A DNA stretch of 64,000 nt from Albifimbria verrucaria. Taxonomy: Eukaryota > Ascomycota > Sordariomycetes > Hypocreales > Stachybotryaceae. The DNA lies in assembly GCA_020081605.1 (NCBI GenBank), contig JAHREC010000013.1, forward strand, positions 558,001 to 622,000, written 5' to 3'. Within the stretch, counting starts at the first letter, position 1. Each line of letters begins with the position of its first letter. This document shows, piece by piece, positions 1-11,142 of the stretch. The notes under the pieces are model-generated. The model searched no databases and was not told the origin of the DNA. It was given only the letters and a program-made list of their open reading frames with translations. The position numbers and the translations under genes were made by a program.

Positions 1-862
1 TTATCCAACTACATTGATGGGTTATTTCCGAGGTTAGTGACATTTTTAATATACTTCGCCAGTGCTTGGATAAGGAACATATTTTTGTACGTAGTGGTAA
101 AGCCATGGTCCTGGATTCTGACAACACATCCCAGGCTGTAATCATAAGCCGACCCTTTTTCCTTCATTTTTTCCGCACGGCATCAAAGTGTCTCAGAATC
201 AAGCACAAAAAAGGGAAAAAATTCAAGTCAAACTATTCCTTCTAAAGGTATCGGGTTGGTTTATAAAAACAAATCTATGTCATGTTCTTACCTTTACTGC
301 GCTCCTTACAATGCAGAGCAGCAATGATTTCATTTCACTATAGAACTATAGTCCTGTACCGTGACAAAAATGCTTATCATTAAACAGGACAACACGGGAT
401 AAATTCTCATTTGAACATATAGATAAAAGTTTGCACCCTTGTTTCAAAATCAATGTGTATCTCATGTTGGCTGCAAGAGGCAGAAATAGTTTCTCGTTCT
501 GATAACTCAAGGCTTCACACAATCTCTGGACACTAACACACGTTCCGCCATTATTACCCATCATTTCTCGGCTCGTAACAGGTTTCTAGCTGACATATAC
601 AGAAACCCATCGTCCGTCCATAATGTTGCCTATTTTCAAGCGTCATGGTCGTCTAGTTCATTCAATATGCACACGTGACGGCAGTGTCTATTTTAGGGAT
701 CAGCGTAATCCAGGGCTGGAGCCTGATCGCATCCAGCTCATTTCAGTCCAGTTCTGCTCTGACCTCAACTTCCTCAATACCTGACCACGCCAGTTTGATT
801 ATTCAATACTCTGTACTTTTTAACGAAACACCTCTCCAACTTGGCTGGCGGGTAGCTCCATC
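1..862. other. Intergenic, no gene seen
   Basis: I find no reading frame with recognisable or biased coding content here. The short minus-strand frame at 346-564 has no signal, motif or splice support. Base composition is mixed and rather A/T-rich up to about 600. The last 200 bases precede the small plus-strand gene at 863 and probably hold its promoter and leader. Confidence 0.5.
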
Positions 863-1324
863 ATGGAGACGCTTATCCAGTACCTCGACGTCAAGGTCGA
901 GTTCGAGCCTCGGCGGATATCCATCGGTTTCGACAAGCAAAAACAAGCTGTCGGCTACTATGAAGCTATCAACCGCACAAAGTTCAGTCGGGAAATGGAT
1001 CTCGACATCAGACAGCGGGGCAACTATGTTTCCGTCCGGCTGCCCTCCCGGGTAACCGAGATCGTCGCAAGCACCAGCGCTCTCGGTTTCTACCTCGTCT
1101 TCAGCGATGAGGAACTGGCCGCGCAGTGGAAGGCAAACCTCCTCTTGTGGGAGTTTATCAGCAATAGCAAAAGGAAGCTCTATGTCCGGCGCGGTCTGAG
1201 TAACGAGACTTTGAATGTTATGTTTGGCATTGAGGATCGGGCCGAAATCCACGAGGAGCGGAGAAGGGCTAGGACTCCACGGGAGAGGAGCCCTGGCCGT
1301 GCAAAGAACAGTAGAGTGTCTTAA
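863..1324 (+). CDS. Small hypothetical protein, 153 aa
   Basis: An uninterrupted 153-codon frame starts at METLIQYLDVKVEF and stops at 1322-1324. I do not recognise the family. The first 100 residues look like a folded alpha/beta segment with alternating hydrophobics (for example ALGFYLVFSDEELAAQWKAN). The last 25 are strongly basic and Arg-rich (RRRARTPRERSPGRAKN), which could be a nucleic-acid-binding or nuclear-localisation tail. There is no signal peptide, membrane segment or intron. A 149-codon frame runs on the opposite strand over the same bases; I prefer the plus strand because its protein has a more ordinary composition. It stands alone between long non-coding stretches, and a further upstream exon cannot be excluded. 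Confidence 0.45.
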   Translation: METLIQYLDVKVEFEPRRISIGFDKQKQAVGYYEAINRTKFSREMDLDIRQRGNYVSVRLPSRVTEIVASTSALGFYLVFSDEELAAQWKANLLLWEFISNSKRKLYVRRGLSNETLNVMFGIEDRAEIHEERRRARTPRERSPGRAKNSRVS

Positions 1325-4300
1325 TTTATTTGATTATTCGCGCTATCAAAATGATACGGAGTTGCATGGATAAATTGGCCTGGAGTTGTGCCTTGGTGGG
1401 AATGATTTCGGAAAGGAAAATTCACAAAATAGGAAACAATAACTTCTATCTGATCCATACTACAAATATTTTTATCGGGAAATGTACCATCTTTGTTAAG
1501 GTCCCGTTTCCTTAAGCTATCGTCCCCTCCGTATGTTGTGAACTGAGTAAATCAAAGTGACAACAACATCATCTATGCCTTTCCGAAAATGCATCGAAAT
1601 ATTGTAAGCCTCTGCCATGCTGAACATATAATTACACATCATAAATTATTAGGCTACTCAATTCCTGCCTAGTTACTATTCATACCCTAAGGCTGTTCGT
1701 AATCAGTCTAATCATATATCAAACCAAATATTATCTTCAGTAGCCACGTCACACAATAGGCAACAGTTTTATAGATTCCGGCTTCCAAGGATTATTTACT
1801 ACTCGTCATATTTCCAGTAAACAGGTCCTATCAGAAACCTGCCGCTACTGCTGCAGACTTTTCAACGGAAGGCCATGACGCTCCTGTATCACCCTGTCCT
1901 ACTTTGAGCAAACGACCTCAACATAGCGCTCACAGCAATGCAAGATGAGCCATGGACGGATAAGCCCAAGATAGTTGGCTTCAGCTGAGAGCGAGGGTCC
2001 TAGTTAGCACGTGATGCCTCGTGTTTTCTACCATTGACAGAAGCCGGTACCCCTCACCACAAGTGATAGGTCTGTTCACAAAACTGCGACGCTGAAGATT
2101 TTGTCTTGTGGCAACGGTATAGTCACGACAGTGGCGTATCTGGTCAATCATAAGACGGACAAGCCGCCTTGGTGTCCTGAACAATCATCTCATTGGAAGC
2201 ACATAACAGAAAAAAAGGCAACAGTCATGATTTTGAAAGGTTCCATGAGCGTCTAGATCCACGGCACAATCAATAGTTATGACGTGCCGAACTGCTCAAC
2301 ATGCGTCAATCACCTGATCATGTCAATAGACCGTCCCGTCCCAATGTACAGCATCGACTCGATCAACCCCCGATCGCCCAGCTTTCTTTCCTCCAACCGA
2401 GCTGGGCGAAGCTGAGCTTTACCATGTCGGAGACGACCGAAGGCCGGCAACAGGGCCTGGTCCAGACCATACATTGCCGAGGCCACGGCAAGGAGCGGCA
2501 CGGCCACTCTTCAAGGGCTGGATTCTTCAACCGACCCGGTCCCAACTCCCGTTGGTCCACGACGAGCCCTACATTGTGATGAGTCAAGTTCATGTGCGTT
2601 GCGCGACGCCCCTGCGCCGACGCGCTGGTGGGGATCCGACCCTGAAAGCAATTCAGGTCGCCAATGCAAGCTGTATGCACGACGGCAAAGGCACAGGTAA
2701 ATTACCAAGCGCTGCTTGTTTAAAAATTTTTACATTTTTCTGGGACTCCTGAAAAAGCAAATATGACAGATTTTCTCGAACCCAGCAGTTGATGGCAAAG
2801 AATGGAGGCGTTTAGCGCTCAGCGTCGTGCTCGCGTGGTGTCTCAGCCATGCATACTTGTCCTTCAGACATGCTTAGGAAACATTCCGAAGCAGCATCTT
2901 TTTTTCCCTGCTTTACTGTTCGATCACATGTTTTTGCGCGTGCTCGACTGGCCTCTCCAGTCATATTTGACCGGAAGCGGAAATGACGAGACACGACATG
3001 CATGTCCACTCTGCTGGCCTCCATGGCGTTGCAGTGTGCGGGTACGAGCCCGTTTCGCAGCAGGCCTTGTCCCGAGAAATCTGATAGATCACCAGGGGCT
3101 AGCCCAGGGTCCTGAACAGGTTGTGCCAGAGACAAGGCGCAAGCCCTGTCTCTTTGGTCCCCCTTTCGTCCTGTCATCCCACGCTGTTCCCTCCAACCCC
3201 AACCTTCTCTGTTGCCTGATCGAGGTTGACAGAGCCTTATGGGCAGACGAAACCACTACCCATTGTGCGTAGACGCCGGAGGCCCGGTGCACCTTGGCCT
3301 CGTTGTTCCCGTGACATCGGACTCATGCATATCATCCTTTATCCCCTGGTGCCTCTGGAGCCCTGATCACCCCCACTTACATTGTCGGCTCTCGTCTACT
3401 GCTATATACAGGGACGTCGCTACCAGCGAGCTCCGTCTCGTCGACAAGCGAAGCCCGGGTAAGGGCAACGGGAACTGCCCCCGTTATGCAGCGGCGGAGT
3501 CAGGGGCGGGCAACGGCTGCAATAGTCGCGTGTGCCAGTCGCTGTAACCGGTCTGTCTCACACAAGGAGCCGCAGCCGCACGTCGATCCCGCATTGCATC
3601 CCCGTGCGCGTCTAACCAACCCGGGCGCTTTCCGACTTACATCAGTGGCAACCCTTGATATACTGTAGCTTCGCCTCGCCTTTCGCGTGGCATGCTTTAC
3701 TTGGCTCTGCCATTGCTCGTCTCCGCCCGCTGTGTACGGGCACCACCAACATGGGGGCCGTTGCATACAGTACAGCTCGCCTGTGCTGGAGCACACGTAT
3801 CCGGTCCACCAGCAAACTTCCTGATCGTATAAGCAAGGCGCCTCTTTTGGTGCACCTGGCGGAATCTGGCAAGTCTCCGCATATGTGGCCTGATGGAGCC
3901 ATTCCGCTGCTGTTTGCCTATTCTCTACTCTGTACATCTTGCCCGCACACAGCACAACTGGGCGTCTCTCCTCCGCCCACCCATTTCGGGGCCAAAATTC
4001 CCGACGCGACGCATGGGACGCACATGGCCACTAGTTAGCGAGCCCCTCCCGTCTCTGGTGGAGAGGGGCAAAAGGAACTGTCCATCAGGACATGGGGGTG
4101 GAAGCGTTACCGCTGGTGGATGTGGAGGCGGCGGGAAGTGGGCTGGTCTGGTGCCTAGGCAAAGGGCCGGTTGGAGCAAGAAACGAAACGCCTTTGCCAA
4201 ACCGTTTAAGCGAGCCGGAGGACTCGGGGTTGGTGGCAGTGGAAGCGAAAAAGCGTGAGCATCATGCGAGACACGCACGCACGCACACACGGAAGAGGGA

Positions 4301-5306
4301 GGACAGGACGGGGCGTGTAAGTAGAGACAAGCCCTCAGCGTCGTAACCCGCTCTCCAAGGGATGGATCCAGTCAAACGGGACCGTAGCAATCGCGACTAC
4401 GACTGACGACTGACTATCCCGCGGTTTATTCCTGCATCGGTCTTGTCCTTCTGCCGCCCCTATTGGCTCCTAGTCTACTCTCCGGCTCCAACCGTTGCAT
4501 TAAGACGAGTTTTTTTCCCTCTTGCGCGAGCCGGCCCGGCTCTCTATCTCCAGCTCTGTATCCGTAGGCCAGACGGAAAAGCCTTGGCTTTCCACCTTCC
4601 ACCCCTGCTAGGAGGAGCTGGACTCCGTAAACGAGCAGCATGTGGCCTCCCTCCCAGCTGACCCGGTTCTGGCCCTCGGCCGTTCGAGTTGTACAGTTAG
4701 CCTACCTATGTGTGGTATGGTCTTGTGGAGGGTGCCATCCGCACCCCTCTCCCCTTGGGGGATCCGGCAGACGACAGGTTGGCTGGGTCGTGGCCGTGTT
4801 ATATGTAACCCCAAAGAGGGAGAAGGGCAAGCCAGCACCAGGGAGCTTTGGTCCTTTGTCCTTTAGTTGATTTATAATTTGTTACCGTCGGTTTCTGCTT
4901 TCCCTTTGATCTGCTTTCTGCTCCCACGGTCGTTTTTTTTACTTTTGTCGTGCCAGGCCGCGAGCAGTGGGCTTTTGCGTCAAGGACCGTTGACAAGTTT
5001 CAGCTAGACGATCCGTCGTCACCTTCGTCTTGCTTGTCATTTTTACACGTTTACAGGCCATCTCCGGCTTCGGAATCTATCCGACTGAGCAGTTCTCTGC
5101 TTTCTGGTATGTTCTGCGACCTTGTTCCAGCGCGGGATTTAAAGGAAGCGCCCTTTCTCCCCACATCACGGCGCAGCTTCCTGCTGTATACCGTCGCTTA
5201 CAACTTCAGTTCTAGCGCCGCGCCTCGCCTCATCTCGCCTCTTCTCCAGCTTTGACCCGTTCGCCAACTCTTCTTCCCCTTCCACGTCTTCCACCCCGCA
5301 TAAGAC
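1325..5306. other. Long intergenic region upstream of the amidase
   Basis: Nearly 4 kb without a gene I can support. Bases 1330-2200 are A/T-rich and look like 3' flank. From about 2300 to 5300 the sequence becomes G/C-rich, with many overlapping short frames on both strands, none with motifs or consistent splice sites. The last 400 bases are pyrimidine-rich, as is common in fungal promoters and leaders, and lead into the amidase start codon at 5307. Confidence 0.5.
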
Positions 5307-6983
5307 ATGGGTTCGAGCACGTCCACCCCGTCCGCGACCTTGTCGCCCGAGCTCAGACAAGCTTATAGCTTGACGGCGTCCGAGGCACAGGCCAAGATCC
5401 GCAGCGGAGAGCTGACGGTGGAGCAGTACGCCCAGTCTCTCCTCCAGCGCATCCAGGACCGGGACGACGCCGTGCGCGCCTGGGTACACCTGAACCCAGA
5501 CTACGTCCTGGAGCAGGCGAGGGCGCTCGACAAAGTCCCCGTAGAGAAGCGAGGGCCGCTGCATGGCGTACCTATTGGTGTGAAAGATGTGATCTACACG
5601 AAAGGTGGGTAGAGACCCACGATGTACACGGAAAAGGCCATGGGGTAGGCTAACCAAGCGCCGCCACTTAGACATGCCAACGCAGCACAACTCGCCTATA
5701 CACAAGGATGATTTTCCTAAGCTCGACGCCGCATCCGTCACAATCCTTCGCGAGGCCGGTGCGCTGATTTTCGGTAAGTCCGTGGCAATGTTTACCAGGA
5801 CATGCAGCAGACGACATCCATGTCTGCAGCCCCTTAGTTCTCACCTTATCGCCTGTCTTCCCCACTCCTCAGTCCACTCATTCGTAAAGCCTATATTCAT
5901 CACGCTTTATTGAAGGTATTTTCTTTCGGTTGCTGACTTCTTGTGCTTTTTGCTTTTTCTTTAGGTAAAACGACAACCACCGAGTTTGCATCCAAGACCC
6001 CGGCCCGCCGACCCGCAACCCGCACGACCCGAGCCGGACCCCGGCGGCTCGTCTTCGGGCTCCGGCGCCGCCGTCGGCGACTTGCAGGTACCTCTCGCGC
6101 TTGGCACGCAGACGGGCGGCTCCACGGTGCGCCCGGCCTCATTTAATGGTATCTACGCTATTAAGCCCACATGGAACGCCGTCTCCCGCGAAGGACAGAA
6201 GGTTTATGGCCTTATCCTTGATACGCTTGGATGGTTTGCCCGGTCCGTAGACGACCTCGAACTGCTAGCCGAGGTCTTTTCCGTAGTGGACGATGAGGAA
6301 AGCTCATTCGACGGCGTTAAGGGCGCACGTTTTGCCGTCTGTAAGACGGTGGTCCGGCCCCAGGCGGGAGAGGGCACGCGCAATGCCCTGAACCGTGCAG
6401 TGGATCTGCTTCGCGCACATGGTGCCACTGTTGACGAGATCGACTTGCCTGCTGAGTTCGACAACATGCCCGAATGGCATCGCGTGATTCTGCTTTCTGA
6501 AGGCAGGGTAGCGTTTCTATCGTCATACCGCGCCGCTAAGGATAAGCTTGCGCCGGAGCTGATTGCTCATGTTGAGAACACAGATGGCATCTCGCGACGG
6601 AAGCAGCTTGAAGCTTTCGATGGAATCGCTGCACTGCGACCGCGTATTGATGAAATTGCAGGAAAGTACGCCGCGATCCTGACGCCAAGTGCCTTGGACG
6701 AAGCAACCAAGGGACTAGAATGCACCGGTGACGCAGCCTTCTGCGCCATGTGGACGGTACGTTAAGTACAAGCACCCTGATATAGATGCCAAGGCAGCTG
6801 ACATTTTTCTTGCAGGCTCTACACACCCCTGTTGTCAACATCCCCGGCTTCAAAGGCGCAAACGGCCTACCCATCGGTATCTCCCTTGTCGCCCCAAGAT
6901 ATCGTGATCGCCACCTGCTCAAGGTGAGCAAGGCCGTGGGCGCCATCTTTGAGGCCGAGGGAGGGTGGCAGCGCAAGGTGTAA
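5307..6983 (+). CDS. Amidase-signature family amidase
   Basis: Hydrolyses an amide bond by the Ser-cisSer-Lys mechanism of the amidase signature family; the substrate cannot be told. Exons are 5307-5604, 5672-5773, 5965-6756 and 6816-6983, with GT...AG introns of 67, 191 and 59 bases. The catalytic Lys lies in GVPIGVKDV, the Gly/Ser loop is GGSSSGSGAAVGD, and the nucleophile Ser is in GTQTGGSTVRPASFNGIYA; the C-terminus has HTPVVNIPGFKGANGLPIGI. The start gives MGSSTSTPS with no signal peptide, so it is probably cytosolic. Exon 3 is broken twice near its 5' end, at the C run 5998-6001 and at 6039-6044. One base added at each gives GPPTRNPHDPSRTPGGSSSG, typical of the family, and a 453-residue protein. 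I read this as a real gene with assembly errors. Confidence 0.88.
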
Positions 6984-7575
6984 TTAATGGTTCGTGGTGG
7001 ACTGCCCGGGTCAGCTCTCGTGGGTAGGAGCACAGGAGAGAGCGCAACGACTCATAGCGGCTGATGGTTATGAAATATTGAAGTCATGATGATATTTTAG
7101 CACGTGGGTCTGATAGCATCCCAGATCATAATACCAGTACGAGGAGGGGACGAGAATAGATAAAGAATCAATAGAGTATCCGGTATCGTTGAGCTGCCTA
7201 CAATACCAAGTCAAGCCAGTCATGGGCTACTGCTCTCACATGTGGCTAATACGTCCTATGTACGCGTTGAAACAAAGCTCTTATCCTCATTGACCTGGAA
7301 ATGGCGTACAAATGCAACAGTCTTCGCGACCGAAACCAGCCGCCAACCACAACAACCCTCCCCATATATCGAGGAAGAATTACATGAACCCGTTTTCGCC
7401 CATCGCCCTTGAACCCCTATTTTCCCTTCTGCTTCTTGAAGGCATACTCAAAACTCCATCAATATGAACGAAATGGCCCAACCGTGGTGGCGGAGTGAAA
7501 TGCTTCTTTTCGTCGTCATTATTAACAGTGATAAGGATGTAACATGAAACTGAACTGAATGCATGTTCGGTGTCT
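6984..7575. other. Convergent intergenic region (amidase / CDP-DAG synthase)
   Basis: About 590 bases between two converging stop codons. It should hold both 3' ends. It is A/T-richer than its flanks and I see no gene. Confidence 0.6.
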
Positions 7576-9198
7576 CTATTGCGAATTGACAGCACGCTCA
7601 ATGCAGTCCGAAAGCTGTAAAAGTACTCGTTAGAAAGGGATTTATTATCAAGGGATGTCATTTTCATAACGTACCTCACCAGGCATGACACCCTGGTTGC
7701 TCAGATACCGGCACATGCTCTTGACAAGCTCGACCTGCTCCTGGGGATTCAGGCTGGTAATAGCCATCTCGAGAACGGATCCCAGGTCAACGTGGTGAAC
7801 GGCGATGAAAGTGTGGTAGTACATGTAGGCGAAGAAACCCATGATGAACTGGCAGTCCATACGGTCGGTAATACCGCCGTGACCGGGGATGGAGTGACCG
7901 AAATCTTTGATCTTGAAGGTGCGCTTCAGACCAGAGGCGAAGAAACCTCCGAAGGGAGCGATCAGGGAAGCGAAAGTAGCGAGCAGAAGAGCGTGAAGTT
8001 GCATGGGCGCAAAAGTGACGGAAAGGTTGGTGCCTGGGGGCAAGAAGAACAGCTCGGGCAGCTGGTAGGTGTGGGGATGAAGACGGGGTTGGGGTCGCAT
8101 TGAAGACCGGTGAAGATGTTGGCCCCAAGATCCTACGTCATGTTAGCAAGGGGTCGATTTATGGACGGAGGGAGTGTGGAAGCTTACGTTGACGGGGCAG
8201 ATGAAGTACTTGGAGCGCATCATGATGTTCACCAAGAGGATGCCAAAGAGAACGGTCATGATCCAGGCACCAACAAAGCCCTCGACGGTCTTCTTGGGAG
8301 ACAGCTTAATGAGCTGGGTGCGGCCGAAAGCGATACCGCAAATATAAGCCCAGATATCGTTGGTGATGACGAGGGCGGCAGGCAAGAAGAACCAGATCAT
8401 GCCCTCGAAGACGTTGTTCATGATGAAGTGGGCTTGGACGACGATAAGGTACAGCGCCATATGCGTCCAAGCAAAGTTGGTGAACTGGAACTTGTAGTTG
8501 CCGGCTTGCAGCGAGGCGACAAAGAAGACGAATCCTGGGACCAAGTTAGCACAATCTTCCATGACCAGCAATTCAACCAGAAAATAGCGGACGCACCGAA
8601 GACATAGAGAACAAAGCTGATGAAGCGGTGGTGGGTAGCCAGAGGCAGCAAGACCTTGTCAACGAGGACAATGTGCTTGAAGTAGTAGATGACGCTCTCG
8701 CCGTAGAGGAAGTACATGGTGGTAGCCAGCCAGTACCAGTTCAGGCTCTTGGTGGAGCGCAGGGATCGGGCTCGACTGGGGACGTTGGCAATGGCGATGA
8801 CCTCCTTGAAGGAGACGATCTGGACAGCGGTGACGATGAGGATAATGTAGATGTGGCCCATGAACAGAGCAGTGAAGAACATGGCGAACATGACAAAGGT
8901 CCAGAAGGTTCGGGTCATGAAGTTGGCCTTTTTCTTCTCATACTCGGCTTGCTTCTCCTCGGCCGTTGGGGGTTTCTGTGGTGAGCCGTCGAGTTAGCGA
9001 TGGGCGTGGGATGGCTTGGAGAAGAGCCGCGAAGCAAACTCACCTCTTCCACGGGCTCCAGCTTGGAGTTGGACCTGTTCTTGCTGGGGAGCCTTCCTCG
9101 CTCATGTCGCTGAAGCTGGAACGGCGACCTTCAGACCCGCTGGTGTGGCCATTGGCGTTCTTGTGAGGGAACCTGACCCCTCGCTTTGATCTCGTCAT
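7576..9198 (-). CDS. CDS1: CDP-diacylglycerol synthase (phosphatidate cytidylyltransferase)
   Basis: Makes CDP-diacylglycerol from phosphatidic acid and CTP in the ER membrane, the branch point to phosphatidylinositol, phosphatidylserine and cardiolipin. Exons, read in the minus direction, are 9198-9044, 8975-8597, 8534-8188, 8132-7675 and 7614-7576; all introns are short GT...AG. The N-terminus (MTRSKRGVRF...) is basic and Ser-rich, followed by six or more hydrophobic helices. The family signature is plain: GLKRTFKIKDFGHSIPGHGG followed by DRMD, near the C-terminus. The last exon adds LSDCIERAVNSQ. Two single-base losses break the frame, at the G run 9086-9089 (N-terminal exon) and at 8073-8076 (before HTYQLPELFF). 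Correcting both gives 459 residues, usual for fungal Cds1. It is transcribed divergently from the checkpoint gene at 11143. Confidence 0.93.
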
Positions 9199-11142
9199 TG
9201 CGACTGTGGTTGTGGGAAGCGGGCGGCGGGAGGTGGGAGGTTGGAGTTCGTCTGTCTCGTTGCGCGCGTCTATCGTGCGTTGACAGCTTCAGGACACGCA
9301 CGCGATCGTAGGCAGGAGGGTGAGCAGGGGTTTGAAGAGAAAGAGGGTTTCGGATGAGCCGGCGACCAGAGCAGCCAGAGGTCGAGCACAAGGTCGTCGC
9401 AGAGGGAAGCCGGGTCTGGCGGAGGGATGGCCAAGTCAGCGCTGAGCGAAGGTGTCGCGGCGGAGTTTGGGCGGAGGAGAGGAGGGAGGATGCAGGATAT
9501 TCCTGTTCCTTGTCGAGATGACGATAGCTGGGAATATGATGCAGACAAACGGGGAAAAGCTGCGTTGGATTGGATTGAATTTTGCTAGTGTGGCTGTGGC
9601 AATGCTAAGCTACAGCACAAGAAGCAACGGTGCACCACCGGTATAGGTACCCCCGAGCCTACGTCAGGGAGCATTCGTGGGCAGGTGCAAGTACCCCAGG
9701 ACAGACCAGGACAGACCAGAGCAGACAGCGCCCAACCCAAGGCACAGCATATGCAGCGAGAGACGGCGGGTCTTTGACACCACAAAGCGTCGTGAAAATT
9801 CAGGAAAAATTCAGGGGACTCCGGGGCAGCCGGCGATTTAGGCTTTCCCATTCACGGCGCCAACGACGCTCTGTTGGGTGGAAATTTTGGGCAGACAAGA
9901 CTACCAGGGGCTGCCTTGCCAGCGTCGGTTATGAGTCCCACGATACATGGACCGACGTGGCTTGGTGGCCTAGCAGCTGGGTACCAAGTACTGTACCACA
10001 AGGGCAGGGCACTCGGGCTGTCTCGAAGCACCGGCTGTGGCTGACACAGGACGTAGGTATTCATTAACACGACCCGCTGCAAATCCCACTAAGGATCCCC
10101 GGAGGAACTGTGGCTGAAGTTACGGCTGTACTGTTGGTTCTGGCTTGTGCATTGCGTCCCCGAACATCCAAGGGTCCATGATTCAACGGACATGATGTTC
10201 CTCCTTCATTAATGAGACCCAGAGATGAAGTTGTATGGAATACGTTCTCAGCCAAGCTTGGCCAGTCCAGATGTTTTTCGCAACCTCCACTGCGAGCTCC
10301 GACGAATTTACCTGGGCGCAGTTCCTTTGCTCTGTTGCACCGACTTGGTTGCCCTTGTCCGCGCATCGCTCGACATAATGATGTCACGGAGGCGGATGAA
10401 GCACAGACAAACAAGCCAAGTCAGTTCGACTTACCTGCATTAGGGTTTCCTTCCCTGCATTCTCTTGGTAGATCTCCCTCTTCTATGAGTTATCATCCTG
10501 TGAGCACAGCACAGCAGAAGACCCATCCAAGTGCCCCATTGTCGCTACTTGCTCTTCCTGAACATGCCTGGCTTGGCCAAGACTTTGGGACATTGGTTTC
10601 ATCCTCCGTGTTGAGAACGGATGCCAAGAAATCAACGGAATGTCTCTGGCCATTCAATCTGCTGGATTCAAACCCGTGACTGAGAAGTGCGGCTGGATTC
10701 AGTTTGTGCCGGTCGCACTGCGCGTTCGTTGACACAAGCTGACACAGAAATCACATGTCAATGTAACTGTGTTCTTCGTCCTTGTGCCACAATCCTCGAA
10801 AAGGTGCAAGCAAGTCTGGTATGGGTACGCTATGCTATGCCACCTTACCTCAGATTAGTAGTCAGGTACTTCTTAAAATAGCGGTAGGCACTTGCTGTCG
10901 TAGGTACCTCCATGTCGAGGCTTGAAGATGCGTTCTCAGCCACACATCTACCTACGTACCTCCAGCCACAAGCCAGTTCAAAGTGGTAACGTGACCACGC
11001 GACTCGCGTGCCTTTCCGGTCAAGCTCCAGCTCGTGGAATTTCCTCTCCTCCTTCACGCTCCCTCTCCACGCCGGCTGGCCCAAGTTCGCTTTTGCTCCT
11101 CGTCCAAGGAAGCCATGATATCCCTCTCGCCGTCATCGAGCG
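9199..11142. other. Divergent promoter region, 1.9 kb
   Basis: Lies between the start codons of the CDP-DAG synthase (-) and the ATRIP-like gene (+), so it must carry both promoters and leaders. Bases 9200-9550 are likely the 5' leader of the synthase. Frames of about 145-155 codons at 9630-10067 and 10212-10679 have no motifs or splice support and I do not call them. Confidence 0.5.

Noticed and set aside
3900..4350. Frames of about 120 codons on both strands before the amidase
   Set aside because: G/C-rich low-complexity DNA with Gly/Arg or Pro/Cys composition and no motif.
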